From assembly GCF_012971745.1 (NCBI RefSeq), contig NZ_CP048834.1:1860001-1924000 (forward strand): a stretch of DNA of 64,000 nucleotides, read 5' to 3'. This document shows positions 19,820 to 28,566 of the stretch, one piece after another. The DNA is from Starkeya sp. ORNL1. Lineage in GTDB: Bacteria > Pseudomonadota > Alphaproteobacteria > Rhizobiales > Xanthobacteraceae. Below the pieces are notes generated by a model. The model was not told the origin of the DNA. It saw only the letters and a program-made list of their open reading frames with translations, and made no database searches. Every line of letters begins with the position of its first letter. The stretch's first letter is position 1. The position numbers and the translations under genes were made by a program.

Positions 19820-20800
19820 TCACTTGATGACTTTGAGCTCTTTCATCAGATGCTCGTAGCGGTCGCTGGTCTCGACGATCGCCTTGCCGAATTCGGCGCT
19901 GTTCATGAAGTTCGGAACATCGTGGAAGCGGTCGATATACTGCGCCTTCCACTGCTTGCTCTCGGCGACCTTCTTCAGCACGCCCTCCCAGAAGCTCACG
20001 ACTTCAGGTGCCACGCCCTTGGGCATGACCAGGCCGCGGATCTGGGTGTGCACGATCTTGTAGCCGAGCTCGGTGAAGGTCGGCACGTCGGGGAAGGCAT
20101 CCGCGCGCTGGGCCGAGCTGACGGCGAGCGGGCGCAGCGTGCCGGCCTTGATCTGCGGCAGCACCTCGGAAGGGTTGAAATAGGCGATGTTGACGTGGCC
20201 GCCGAGGATGGCCGCCATGACTTCGCCTTCGCCGTCGAACGGGATCGAGTCGATCTGAACGCCGAGCGAATTGGAGGTCATCTTCGCCAGCAGCGCCGCG
20301 TCGGAGACGACGCCGACGGTGCCGGTGGTCAGGCGCTTGGCGCGCTTGAGATCGTCGAGCGTCTTGTATTCGGAGGTCGCCGGGACGACCAGCACGTAGG
20401 GCGACTGGGCGATCGCCGCCAGCGGGGTGAAGTCGCGGTAGCTGACCGGCGAGCCGCCCTGGAGCGGGGTGGTGAAGAAGCTCACGCTGACTGTGGCGAT
20501 GACGTAAGGATTGCCCTTCTCCTTGCCGACATAGCTGTAGCCGACGGCGCCGCTGCCGCCCGGCCGGTTCTCCGGCAGGATGGAGACGGGCAGCGCCTTG
20601 AGTTCGCCGATCACGTTGCCGATGGTGCGGGCAAGCGTGTCGCTGCCGCCGCCGACGCCGAACGGAATGATCATGGTGATGTCGCGGTCGGGATAGACGG
20701 CGAGCGCCGGGGCTGCCGTCACCAGCGTCGCGGCGCACATCGCTCCCGCGGCGACCATGCGCCCACGGGTAACAAGGGCATCAAGCATCGAATAGGACAT
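19820..20800 (-). CDS. tctC: TTT transporter periplasmic binding protein
   Basis: 326 residues with a signal peptide ending near residue 34 (core MVAAGAMCAATLVTAAPALA). The mature part starts YPDRDITMIIPFGVGGGSDTLAR, the conserved Bug/TctC entry, and has NRPGGSGAVGY. It binds a carboxylate in the periplasm for TctAB. GGGAGGA precedes the start. It is flanked on both sides by GC hairpins, consistent with separate control of its mRNA level. Confidence 0.92.
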   Translation of the reverse strand: MSYSMLDALVTRGRMVAAGAMCAATLVTAAPALAVYPDRDITMIIPFGVGGGSDTLARTIGNVIGELKALPVSILPENRPGGSGAVGYSYVGKEKGNPYVIATVSVSFFTTPLQGGSPVSYRDFTPLAAIAQSPYVLVVPATSEYKTLDDLKRAKRLTTGTVGVVSDAALLAKMTSNSLGVQIDSIPFDGEGEVMAAILGGHVNIAYFNPSEVLPQIKAGTLRPLAVSSAQRADAFPDVPTFTELGYKIVHTQIRGLVMPKGVAPEVVSFWEGVLKKVAESKQWKAQYIDRFHDVPNFMNSAEFGKAIVETSDRYEHLMKELKVIK

Positions 20801-20839
20801 CGTTATTCCTCCCGGTATTGTTTGTTTTATGGTGTTGAT

Positions 20840-20864
20840 GCCCCGGGAGCTTTGAACCCGGGGC
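20840..20864 (-). repeat. Hairpin upstream of tctC / downstream of the enolase-superfamily gene
   Basis: GCCCCGGG, loop AGCTTTGAA, then CCCGGGGC is an 8-bp perfect stem in the 115-bp spacer. It may end or protect the upstream mRNA or form the 5' end of a tctC transcript. Confidence 0.65.
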
Positions 20865-20915
20865 GCTGTTGGACCATTCTCTTCATCCGCCTGGCGTTTT
20901 TATTTGCGGATGTCT

Positions 20916-22085
20916 TCAGGCAAGCGAGGGAATTGCCTCGCGCAGCAGATAGCCATGGGCATCACGGCCCTTGAGACGGCTGGCTTCGGGGTCGCGGACG
21001 CGGGATTCCTCGAGCGCATCGTAGCGCGGCGTGAAGCCGAGGCCCGGACGATCCGGGATCGTCATCTTGCCGTTCACCGGATCGGGGGTGCCTTCGAAGA
21101 AGTGCTTGCCGGTCATCCACATGCCGTAGTGGAACTCGACCGGGCCGCCATTCATGACGCCGGCGAGGATGTGCATGTTGAAGATCGGCCAGCCGCCGCC
21201 ATTGGCCATGGGCAGGTTGAAGGCCTGCGCCAGGTGGGCGACCTTGAGCGCCTCGGTGTACCCGCCATTATAGAGGACGTTGGGCTGCAGCACGTCGACC
21301 GCATGATGGGTGACGAGCTCGCGGAAGCGCCAGCGATGGCCCTCCATCTGGCCGGCGGCGATCGGCACCGAGACGCGGCTGCGAAGATCGGCGAGCGCGC
21401 GCGCGTCGTTCTGCTCGATCGGCTCCTCGAACCATTTGAGGTTGCAGTCCTCGACGCCCTTGGCGAGCATGAAGGCGTCGTGCGGGTTGAACCAGCAATT
21501 GGCGTCGATCATCAGGTCGACATCCGGACCGATGGCCTCGCGCGCGGCCTTCACCCGGCGCACATCGTCCTTCCAGGTCCGGGTCGGCTCGCCGCCGACG
21601 ACCATCTTCAGCATGGTGTGGCCGTCCGCCAGGAACTTCTGGGCGTACTCGGCGATCTGCTGTTCGTCGAAGAACGGGTAGCCGAAGGTCGCGTAGGTGT
21701 AGGCCTCGTTGTTGAAGCCGCCGAGCAGCTGCGCGATCGACTGGTTCTCCGCCTTGCCGCGCAGATCCCAGCAGGCGATGTCGATCGCCGAGAGCGCGTT
21801 GGAGATCACGCCGGTATAGGCGCGGTTGTTGAGCTGCTTCCACACCGCATGATGGATCGCTTCGGTGTGGCGAACGTCCTTGCCCCTGATGAGCGGGAAG
21901 ATGTGCTGTTCGATGCAGGGCATCACCGCCCACGGCAGGAATGAGCCGGTGACGCCCATGCCCTTGCGGCCGTCTTCCGTCTCGATCTCGACGAAGACGA
22001 ACATGCGGGTCTCGATGGATTCCCCGATGCCCGGCAGGTCGATCTCGTGCTTGTGCAGGCTTGCCTTTATCTTTGCGATCTTCAC
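20916..22085 (-). CDS. Enolase-superfamily enzyme (mandelate racemase/muconate lactonizing type)
   Basis: 389 residues, GTG start with GGAGGA upstream. The metal ligands of the family barrel are seen as D194 (DANCWF), E220 or E221 (WFEEP) and E248 (AGQMEG), followed by D264/Q267 (DVLQPN). The usual KxK motif reads K160-M-V, so only one lysine remains, and there is no histidine in the NGGGWP loop near residue 297. The fold and Mg2+ site point to racemisation or dehydration of a hydroxy acid, but the changed bases prevent naming a substrate. It lies between the FadR-like regulator and tctC. Confidence 0.85.
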   Translation of the reverse strand: MKIAKIKASLHKHEIDLPGIGESIETRMFVFVEIETEDGRKGMGVTGSFLPWAVMPCIEQHIFPLIRGKDVRHTEAIHHAVWKQLNNRAYTGVISNALSAIDIACWDLRGKAENQSIAQLLGGFNNEAYTYATFGYPFFDEQQIAEYAQKFLADGHTMLKMVVGGEPTRTWKDDVRRVKAAREAIGPDVDLMIDANCWFNPHDAFMLAKGVEDCNLKWFEEPIEQNDARALADLRSRVSVPIAAGQMEGHRWRFRELVTHHAVDVLQPNVLYNGGYTEALKVAHLAQAFNLPMANGGGWPIFNMHILAGVMNGGPVEFHYGMWMTGKHFFEGTPDPVNGKMTIPDRPGLGFTPRYDALEESRVRDPEASRLKGRDAHGYLLREAIPSLA

Positions 22086-22121
22086 CGCGTTCTTCCTCCC
22101 AGTGTGTTGGTCTTTTGCCGG

Positions 22122-22811
22122 CTATCCGGCCTTGCGGGAGCTCGCTCCCAGCGTTGCCAGCCAGCGCTGCTTGCCGTGCAGCACGTGCGCTTCACCCAGC
22201 GCGCGCGCCTTCTCCTTGTCGCCGTCGCGAATGGCTTCGACGATCGTGCGGTGCTCGTCATTGGTCTGCCCGGGCGAAGCCAGCGCGCGACGCAGCGAGT
22301 GCGTCTCCCGGATCAGGTCGTCATAGATGCGGTGCGCGCAGCCATGGTTGGCGATGCGCCCGATCTGGTCGTGGAATTCGAGGTTGATGCGGTAGTAGCG
22401 CGGGATCTGGCCCTCGGTGATCGCCTCGCCCATGCCGCGCACCAGCGCCTCGAGCCGGGCGACCTGCTTGTCGCTGCGCAGCTCGGCGGCGCGGCTGCAC
22501 ATCAGCCCGGTGAGCAGCGCGCGCACGTCATAGGTCTCGCCGATCTCGGTCTCCGACATCTCGCGCACGAACACGCCGCGCGATGGGATCGAAACCAGCA
22601 GCCCGGCCTTCACCAGAGCGCGGGTGGCCTCGCGCACCGGGCCACGGCTGACGGCAAACTGCTCCGCCAGATTGACCTCGTTCAGCCGCTGCCCCGGCTC
22701 CAGATCCCCGGCCAGAATCATCTTCTCGATCTCCTGGTACACGCGGGTCGAGAGCCCCGCTGCCCGTTCGATGCGTCGTGTGTTCATGCGGTCAGCTGCG
22801 GGTTGCGCCAT
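22122..22811 (-). CDS. GntR-family regulator, FadR/FCD subfamily
   Basis: 229 residues from the ATG at 22811; an internal ATG at 22787 or a TTG at 22817 is also possible and no clear ribosome site decides. The HTH region reads GQRLNEVNLAEQFAVSRGPVREATRALVKAGLL, followed by an all-helical FCD domain with the typical spaced histidines (EFHDQIGRIANHG). FCD regulators sense organic acids. It is embedded in the operon between the LDH2-like and enolase-like genes and probably controls the transporter set. Confidence 0.9.
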   Translation of the reverse strand: MAQPAADRMNTRRIERAAGLSTRVYQEIEKMILAGDLEPGQRLNEVNLAEQFAVSRGPVREATRALVKAGLLVSIPSRGVFVREMSETEIGETYDVRALLTGLMCSRAAELRSDKQVARLEALVRGMGEAITEGQIPRYYRINLEFHDQIGRIANHGCAHRIYDDLIRETHSLRRALASPGQTNDEHRTIVEAIRDGDKEKARALGEAHVLHGKQRWLATLGASSRKAG

Positions 22812-22849
22812 GTGCAATAGATGACTGTAAGCCAGAAAACTGTCAACAG

Positions 22850-23989
22850 CTAACCAGAAAAATTAGTATTTTCAGTTATATAAGCATGATTCGATTGAAC
22901 ATTTTCGGCGTCATCTGGAATCTGGAACAGCCATTCCGCGCCGTCCGCCCTGGCAAGTGCGTACAGGCGGCGCAGCAGTCCCGGGCCGATCGGGATGCCG
23001 GCCTCTCGCTGCGCCATGACGGCGCGCTCGGGGTCGCCGGCGACCATGACGGGCCTGCCCGCATCGATCGGCGGCGTCGCCCGCATGTCGTCGCAGAACC
23101 GCTTCACGTCGGCACGGAAATCGCCGATGTCGCGGAACAGGCCGGGGTCGAACGCCATGAAGAAATGGCCGACATCGAGCCCGGTCGGCTGCTTCGAATG
23201 CATGGGATCGGTGATCAGCGTCGAGCCGGACAGGCAGGACGACAGGATGTTGACCATCATGGCGAGGCCGTAGCCCTTGTGGCTGGCGCCCTCCGGCGTG
23301 CCGCCGAGCGGGGAAAGGAAGCCGCCCTGCATCACCTCGAGCGGGTCGAGCGTCGGCACGCCGGCCTTGTCGAAGCCCCAGCCCGGCGGCATCTGCTGCC
23401 CTTCGATGACCTTGTTGCGCACCCGGCCCGAGGCGACGGTGGTGGTCGCCATGTCCAGCAGGAACGGCTTGCCATCTTCGCCGGGCGCGGCGAACGACCA
23501 GGGATCGGTGCCGAACCGCGCCGCCTTGCCCCCGGTCGGCGGCACGCGGATGCCGAACACCGAGGTGGTGGCGATGCCGATCAGGTCGGCTTCCAGCGCC
23601 ATGCTGGTGAAGCAGCCCAGCGCGCCGAAATGCCCGGAATTGCGCACGCTGACCATGCCGACGCCGCAGGCCCTGGCCTTCTCGACTGCGAGCGCCATCG
23701 CCTTGCTGGCCGGGACATGGCCGAGCCCGCCATCACCATCCATCAGCGCGCTGACCGGCGTCTCGCGCACGATCCACGGCTGAGACTTCATGTTGATCGG
23801 CCGCGTATGGCGCCGCTCATTGTATTCCACCAGCATCGCGATGCCGTGGCTTTCAATGCCGCGCAGGTCCGCCCAGCCGAGCACGCGTGCGGTCTGCGCA
23901 GCGTTCTCCGGCGTCATGCCCCAGGAGCGCAGGATCGCCGCCGCCTGGCTGCAGTGCGTCTCGAAATCGTGCTTGATCATCATCGACAT
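22850..23989 (-). CDS. LDH2-family malate/L-lactate/hydroxyacid dehydrogenase
   Basis: 379 residues. The family's unusual NAD(P) fold is recognisable by ESHGIAMLVEYNERRHTRPIN near residues 54-75, the NSGHFGALGCFTSMA stretch, and DMATTTVASGRVRNKVIEG. Members (malate, sulfolactate, ureidoglycolate, 2,3-diketogulonate reductases) interconvert 2-hydroxy and 2-oxo acids. It appears to be first in the minus-strand operon that carries a TTT importer and an LhgO-like oxidase. Exact substrate unknown. Confidence 0.88.
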   Translation of the reverse strand: MSMMIKHDFETHCSQAAAILRSWGMTPENAAQTARVLGWADLRGIESHGIAMLVEYNERRHTRPINMKSQPWIVRETPVSALMDGDGGLGHVPASKAMALAVEKARACGVGMVSVRNSGHFGALGCFTSMALEADLIGIATTSVFGIRVPPTGGKAARFGTDPWSFAAPGEDGKPFLLDMATTTVASGRVRNKVIEGQQMPPGWGFDKAGVPTLDPLEVMQGGFLSPLGGTPEGASHKGYGLAMMVNILSSCLSGSTLITDPMHSKQPTGLDVGHFFMAFDPGLFRDIGDFRADVKRFCDDMRATPPIDAGRPVMVAGDPERAVMAQREAGIPIGPGLLRRLYALARADGAEWLFQIPDDAENVQSNHAYITENTNFSG

Positions 23990-24354
23990 CCAATGGGGGC
24001 TGCGGACATGCCGCGAGGGCGGCGTCGCGTCCTGCTTTTGTCGAGGATAAAAGGCCCGCGCCGAAACGAAACTATGGATCGGATTGCTTCAGGCCCAAGC
24101 AAAACTATCTTCTGCCGGGGCACGTGAAAGGGGACGGAGCGGGCACGTCCTGCCCGGCGCATGCCCGGCGCACTTTGCCCCGTCATGCCGCTGCGCTTAT
24201 GGCCCCGATCAGAAATCATAATGCGCGCAGGCTTGCTGCGGCGGGAGATCGGCTCGCATACTCGTGAAGTCGCTGCCGGGCCAATAGAATCGCGAGATCG
24301 TGACGCCGGAACGGCGCGGGACGGGCAGCGCGGGAGAAACGCCGAGGACTGCCC
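23990..24354. other. Divergent promoter region between the two TTT operons
   Basis: 365 bp without a supportable gene. It must hold the promoters for the minus-strand LDH2-led operon and the plus-strand tctA. The only structure noticed is a short hairpin CGGGCA-CGTCC-TGCCCG at 24140-24156. No sigma-70 boxes stand out. Confidence 0.6.
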
Positions 24355-25860
24355 ATGCTGGATGCCATAGTCACGGGGCTGCATGCCCTGATGACTGCAC
24401 AAGCCATAATCTTCCTGCTGATCGGGGTCGTCTACGGCCTGATCATCGGAATACTTCCTGGCCTCGGCGGCATCGTCGCGATGGCCCTGCTTCTACCCTT
24501 CACCTATGGCTACGAGCCGGCGGCGACCCTGGCATTGCTGCTCGGCGCGCACATCGCCACCATCTGGGGCGATTCCGTCACCAGCATCCTGTTCAACGTG
24601 CCCGGCGCGGCCAAGAGCCTGTCGCTGGTGTTCGACGGCTATCCGATGACGCAGAAGGGCCAGGCGAAGCGCGCGCTCGGCGCCTCCGCAGGCGCGGCGC
24701 TGCTCGGCGGCATCATCGGCGCGGTGTTCCTGGCGCTCAGCATACCCCTGGTGCGCCCGCTGATCCTGGCGCTGGGGCCGAGCGAATACCTGATGATGGC
24801 GCTGTGGGGCCTCACCGTCATCGCCACCTTCAGCGAGGGGTCGCTGCTCAAGGGCATGATCGCGGCCTGCGCCGGCGTCATCATCGCCTTCATCGGCATG
24901 GACCCGATCACGGCGACGCCGCGCTACACCTTCGGGCTGGTGTTCCTGCTCGACGGCATCTCCTTCCCGGTCGCGATGATCGGCCTGTTCGCCATCGCCG
25001 AGATGATGAAGCTGTGGGTGAAGGGCGATTCCATCGTCAGCCGCACGCTGCAGGCCGAGACCTCCTCGGTGCTCGATGGGGTGCGCGATGCCTTCCGGCA
25101 CTGGGGGCTGGTGTTCCGCTCCAGCCTGCTCGGGCTGTGGATCGGCGTGCTGCCCGGCGTCGGCGCCACGGTCGGCGGCATCGCCGCCTATGCCATGGCG
25201 GTGAACACCTCCAAGCATCCGGAGCGCTTCGGCAAGGGCAATGTGGAAGGCGTCATCGCGCCCGACGCCACGCTCGGCGCCAATGAAGGCGGTGGCCTCT
25301 TGCCGACGCTCGCCTTCGGCATTCCCGGCGGCGAGAGCATGGCGATCCTGCTGATCGCCTTTGTCGGCCTCGGCATCGTGCCCGGCCCGGCCATGCTCAC
25401 GGACCATCTCGACATCGTCTTCAGCCTGGTCTGGATCATCGTGCTGGCGAGCATCCTCACCACGGTGATCGGCATCGCCATCTCGCCCTACCTGGCGCGC
25501 ATGCCGAACCTCGACCACACCATCATGATCCCGATCGTGCTCACGGTGTGCTTCATCGCCGCCTATGCCACCCGCGGCGTCGAGGGCGACGTGGTGGTGG
25601 CGGTGCTGTTCGGCCTGCTCGGCTATGTGATGGACCGCTACAAATTCTCCCGCGCCAACCTCGTCATCGGCATGGTGCTGGCGGACATGATCGAGCGCAG
25701 CCTGCATCTGTCGCTCTCGCTCTATGGCGACTTCTTCATCTTCACCCGGCCGGTCACCTTCGCGATGTTCGTCTTCATCGTGCTGACGACCGCGTGGCCG
25801 TTCGTGCGCAACTGGCGCCGCAAGCGCCAGCAGGCGCTCGCCATCAAGGGGGGCGCATGA
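24355..25860 (+). CDS. tctA: Second TTT transporter, large membrane subunit
   Basis: 501 residues with about ten membrane segments. The N-terminal re-entrant motif is GILPGLGGIVAMALLLPFTYG and the second is GVLPGVGATVGGIAAYAMAV. It is a paralogue of the tctA at 17697 and its operon runs in the opposite gene order (A-B-C). Its stop overlaps the tctB start. Confidence 0.92.
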   Translation: MLDAIVTGLHALMTAQAIIFLLIGVVYGLIIGILPGLGGIVAMALLLPFTYGYEPAATLALLLGAHIATIWGDSVTSILFNVPGAAKSLSLVFDGYPMTQKGQAKRALGASAGAALLGGIIGAVFLALSIPLVRPLILALGPSEYLMMALWGLTVIATFSEGSLLKGMIAACAGVIIAFIGMDPITATPRYTFGLVFLLDGISFPVAMIGLFAIAEMMKLWVKGDSIVSRTLQAETSSVLDGVRDAFRHWGLVFRSSLLGLWIGVLPGVGATVGGIAAYAMAVNTSKHPERFGKGNVEGVIAPDATLGANEGGGLLPTLAFGIPGGESMAILLIAFVGLGIVPGPAMLTDHLDIVFSLVWIIVLASILTTVIGIAISPYLARMPNLDHTIMIPIVLTVCFIAAYATRGVEGDVVVAVLFGLLGYVMDRYKFSRANLVIGMVLADMIERSLHLSLSLYGDFFIFTRPVTFAMFVFIVLTTAWPFVRNWRRKRQQALAIKGGA

Positions 25861-26414
25861 TGAGCCGTCGCGCCCAGGAAAACCTCATCGTCCTTGCCTT
25901 GCTGGGCATGTTCATCGCGGTGATCGTCGTCAGCATGGACTACAGCTTCCGCGCCCGCATGGTGCCGCTGCCGATGGCGGTGCTGGGCTGCATCCTCGCC
26001 GTGGCCCAGTTGGTCTGGCAGAACCTGCGCCCCGCCGACGAACTCCAGCTCGACATGTTCGAGTTCATCACCGGCCGGACCACCGACGAGGAGCCGGCGG
26101 CGGTGCAGGCGGTGATCGAGCAGCAGCCCGGTCCCTCGCCCGATGCGCCCAAGCGCACCGCGGCGCGCGAATTCATGGCCGCCGGCGTGGTGCTGCTGCT
26201 CCTCGCGCTGTCCTTCCTCATCGGGCCGATCCCGGCGACCTTCGTCTTCACCACCGGCTATCTGCTGCTGACCGGCAAGCACGGCTTCGCCCGCTCGGTG
26301 CTCTATTCCGCGGTGCTGACGCTGATCCTCGCGGTGATGTTCGGCTACATCCTGCAGGTGCAGCTCGACCGCAGCCTGCTGCTGCCCCCGCTCGCGCCGA
26401 TGATCGGCTTCTAG
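25857..26414 (+). CDS. tctB: Second TTT transporter, small membrane subunit
   Basis: 185 residues from the ATG at 25857, overlapping the tctA stop by four bases (ATGA). Four hydrophobic segments are split by a charged central linker (about residues 60-105, rich in E, D, Q and P) that makes it longer than the paralogue at 19278. It partners with TctA. Confidence 0.85.
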   Translation: MMSRRAQENLIVLALLGMFIAVIVVSMDYSFRARMVPLPMAVLGCILAVAQLVWQNLRPADELQLDMFEFITGRTTDEEPAAVQAVIEQQPGPSPDAPKRTAAREFMAAGVVLLLLALSFLIGPIPATFVFTTGYLLLTGKHGFARSVLYSAVLTLILAVMFGYILQVQLDRSLLLPPLAPMIGF

Positions 26415-26423
26415 AACCTGGAG

Positions 26424-26503
26424 CATTTCCTCACCGCAAAAGTCGGTCAACTTTTGCGGAAAATGCCCTGACGTCACGACGGCCGCCGGGAACCGGCGGC
26501 CGC
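26424..26503 (+). repeat. Two palindromes between tctB and tctC
   Basis: The first (26424-26467) pairs CCGCAAAAG with CTTTTGCGG and an outer GCATTT with AAATGC, a small intergenic palindrome of a type common in rhizobial genomes. The second (26481-26503) is a perfect 10-bp stem CGGCCGCCGG, loop GAA, CCGGCGGCCG, ending 14 bp before the GGGAGG ribosome site of tctC. Confidence 0.7.
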
Positions 26504-26530
26504 AATGAAAAAACCTTCGGGAGGAAAGAC

Positions 26531-27556
26531 ATGCTGAAACTGGAGCGGCGCAGCTGCATCGCGCTCATTGCCGGTACATTCCTCGGCCTTGCGGCCGGCA
26601 CTCCGGCCATGGCGGCCGGCGGCGGCTATTATGACGGCAAGAACGTCACGCTGATCGTGCCGAACACGCCGGCCGGCGCGATGTCGCAATATGCCCGGAT
26701 GATCGCGCCCTATATCGCCAAATATTCCGGCGCCAAGGATGTGCGGGTCGACAACCAGCCCGGCGCCGGCGGCCTGCGCGGCACCAATTTGCTGTGGCGC
26801 GCCAAGCCGGACGGGCTGACCATCGCCTTCACCAGCGTCTCAAGCCTGCTCATGGCGCAACTTGCCGAGAGCCCCGGCGCGCAGTTCGACGCCGCCAAGT
26901 TCACCTATCTCGGCCGCGCCGTGACCGAGCCGCGCATCCTCATGGTCGGCGCCAACTCACCCCTGAAGACCATCGACGACGTCAAGAAGCTGAACCGCCC
27001 CTTCATCTTCCCGACGCAGGGCACGGACGAGGACTTCTACGCCATGTCGGTGCTGTTCAGCGCGCTCGGCGTGCCGCTGAAGATCGTCACCGGCTATGAC
27101 GGCGACGCCGATACCAGCCTCGCCGTGATCAAGGGCGACGGCGACGGCCACATGGCCTCCTACAGCAGCGGCATCACCGCGATCTCCAACGGCGAGAAGC
27201 GGGTGATCCTGACCATGTCGGACAAGCCGTCCGCCGAATTGCCGGCGGTGCCGGCCGCGCTCCAGGTGGTGACGGATCCGAAGTCGGCCGAGCCGCTGCG
27301 CGCCATCATCGAGATCCAGACCGCGCATCGCGGCTTCTTCGGCCCGCCGGACATGGACCCGGCGGCGACCGAGGCGATGCGCAAGGCGATCTCGCAGGCG
27401 CTGGCCGATCCCGACCTGATTGCCGAGGCGAAGAAGCACCAGTTCACGCTGTCGCCCTCGGACGGCGCCACCGAGCAGGCTCGCATCGCCCGCATCATGG
27501 CCTCCAGCGCCAGCCTGAAGCCGATCCTCAAATCGGCGCTGCAGTCGATCAAGTAG
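26531..27556 (+). CDS. tctC: Second TTT transporter, periplasmic binding protein
   Basis: 341 residues with a signal peptide ending near residue 35 (core CIALIAGTFLGLAAGTPAMAA). The mature part begins YYDGKNVTLIVPNTPAGAMSQYARMIAPY and contains NQPGAGGLRGTN, as in Bug/TctC proteins. It is the binding protein for the A-B-C operon at 24355. It ends convergently, 14 bp from the dehydrogenase gene. Confidence 0.9.
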   Translation: MLKLERRSCIALIAGTFLGLAAGTPAMAAGGGYYDGKNVTLIVPNTPAGAMSQYARMIAPYIAKYSGAKDVRVDNQPGAGGLRGTNLLWRAKPDGLTIAFTSVSSLLMAQLAESPGAQFDAAKFTYLGRAVTEPRILMVGANSPLKTIDDVKKLNRPFIFPTQGTDEDFYAMSVLFSALGVPLKIVTGYDGDADTSLAVIKGDGDGHMASYSSGITAISNGEKRVILTMSDKPSAELPAVPAALQVVTDPKSAEPLRAIIEIQTAHRGFFGPPDMDPAATEAMRKAISQALADPDLIAEAKKHQFTLSPSDGATEQARIARIMASSASLKPILKSALQSIK

Positions 27557-27570
27557 CGTGTTGCGGGGCC

Positions 27571-28464
27571 TCACCCCACGGTCCGGCTGCGCCAATAGGC
27601 CGGCAGGCTGGCGACATCCTGGTCGCCCCAGCCTGCCGCGCTCGCCTCGTCGAAGATGCCGAGCGCCTGCCCGGCGAGCGGCAGCTCGACACCGAGGCTC
27701 GCCGCCTCCTCGTTCATGGTGCGCAGGTCCTTGCGCACGGAATCCACATCGAAGCTGGTGGCCGGCACGCGCGCCCCGCCCAGCGCCGCCGCCACGCCGG
27801 CCGCGCGGCCCTTCAGCGCCGGCGGCGCGCCGCTGGTCTCCGACAGCACATCGATCAGTTCGGCGGGTGACAGCCCAACATTGCGGCACAGCGTCACCGC
27901 TTCGCCCAGCGCCTGCCAGTACACCAGCAGCGGCAGGTTCACCGCCAGCTTGAGGCTCGATCCGGCGCCGACATCGCCGGCATGGGTGACACGGCGGCAC
28001 AGCGCGTCGAGCACCGGGCGGGCGCGGTCCAGATCCTCCGCCCGGCCGCCGGCAAAGCCCAGCAATTGCCCATTGCGCGCCGGCACCACGCTGCCGCCCA
28101 CCGGGCATTCGAGGAAATCCGCGCCGGCGCCGCGCACCTTGGCGGCGAGTTCGATCTCCACATGCGGGCGCACCGTGCTGAGATCGATGAACAGCTTGCC
28201 GGCAACCGCGCCGGCCAGCAGCCCCTCCCCTCCCGCATAGACGCTCCCCACCGCCGTCTCGTCGGTGAGCGAGGTGAGGATGACGTCCGCCGCAGTGGCG
28301 AGCGCGCGCGGCGTCGGCGCCGCGACGGCCCCAAGCGCGACCAGCGGGGCGGCGCGCTCGGGCGAGCGGTTCCACACCGTGACATGGTGGCCCTGCGCCA
28401 GCAGGCGCTCGGCGATGGCCGAACCCATCCGGCCCAGCCCGGCAATCGCGACGTTCACGGTCAT
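27571..28464 (-). CDS. 3-hydroxyisobutyrate dehydrogenase-family oxidoreductase
   Basis: 297 residues. The N-terminal NAD(P) fold is VAIAGLGRMGSAIAERLLAQGHHVTVWNR, the substrate motif VGGSVVPARNGQLLGFAGG follows (residues near 118), and the catalytic lysine is in GSSLKLAVNLPL. The family includes tartronate semialdehyde reductase and 3-hydroxyisobutyrate dehydrogenase. It is convergent with the second tctC; a functional link to that transporter is plausible but not shown. Confidence 0.87.
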   Translation of the reverse strand: MTVNVAIAGLGRMGSAIAERLLAQGHHVTVWNRSPERAAPLVALGAVAAPTPRALATAADVILTSLTDETAVGSVYAGGEGLLAGAVAGKLFIDLSTVRPHVEIELAAKVRGAGADFLECPVGGSVVPARNGQLLGFAGGRAEDLDRARPVLDALCRRVTHAGDVGAGSSLKLAVNLPLLVYWQALGEAVTLCRNVGLSPAELIDVLSETSGAPPALKGRAAGVAAALGGARVPATSFDVDSVRKDLRTMNEEAASLGVELPLAGQALGIFDEASAAGWGDQDVASLPAYWRSRTVG

Positions 28465-28566
28465 GTCCAGCCCCTCATTCTTGAGTCCGCGCTCAATAGA
28501 GCCGGAAGAGTGCCAGAAGCAACCGGGAACCGGAACCTGGAAGAAGTGCGAGCCTTCCTCCGCGTC

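Noticed and set aside
17649..19859. 736-codon open frame antisense to tctA and tctB
   Set aside because: The composition is dominated by D, H, R and Q with no hydrophobic core; it is a shadow of membrane-protein codons on the other strand.
24140..24156. Short hairpin in the divergent TTT promoter region as a riboswitch or terminator
   Set aside because: A six-bp stem in GC-rich DNA is expected by chance and there is no T-run or known riboswitch core.
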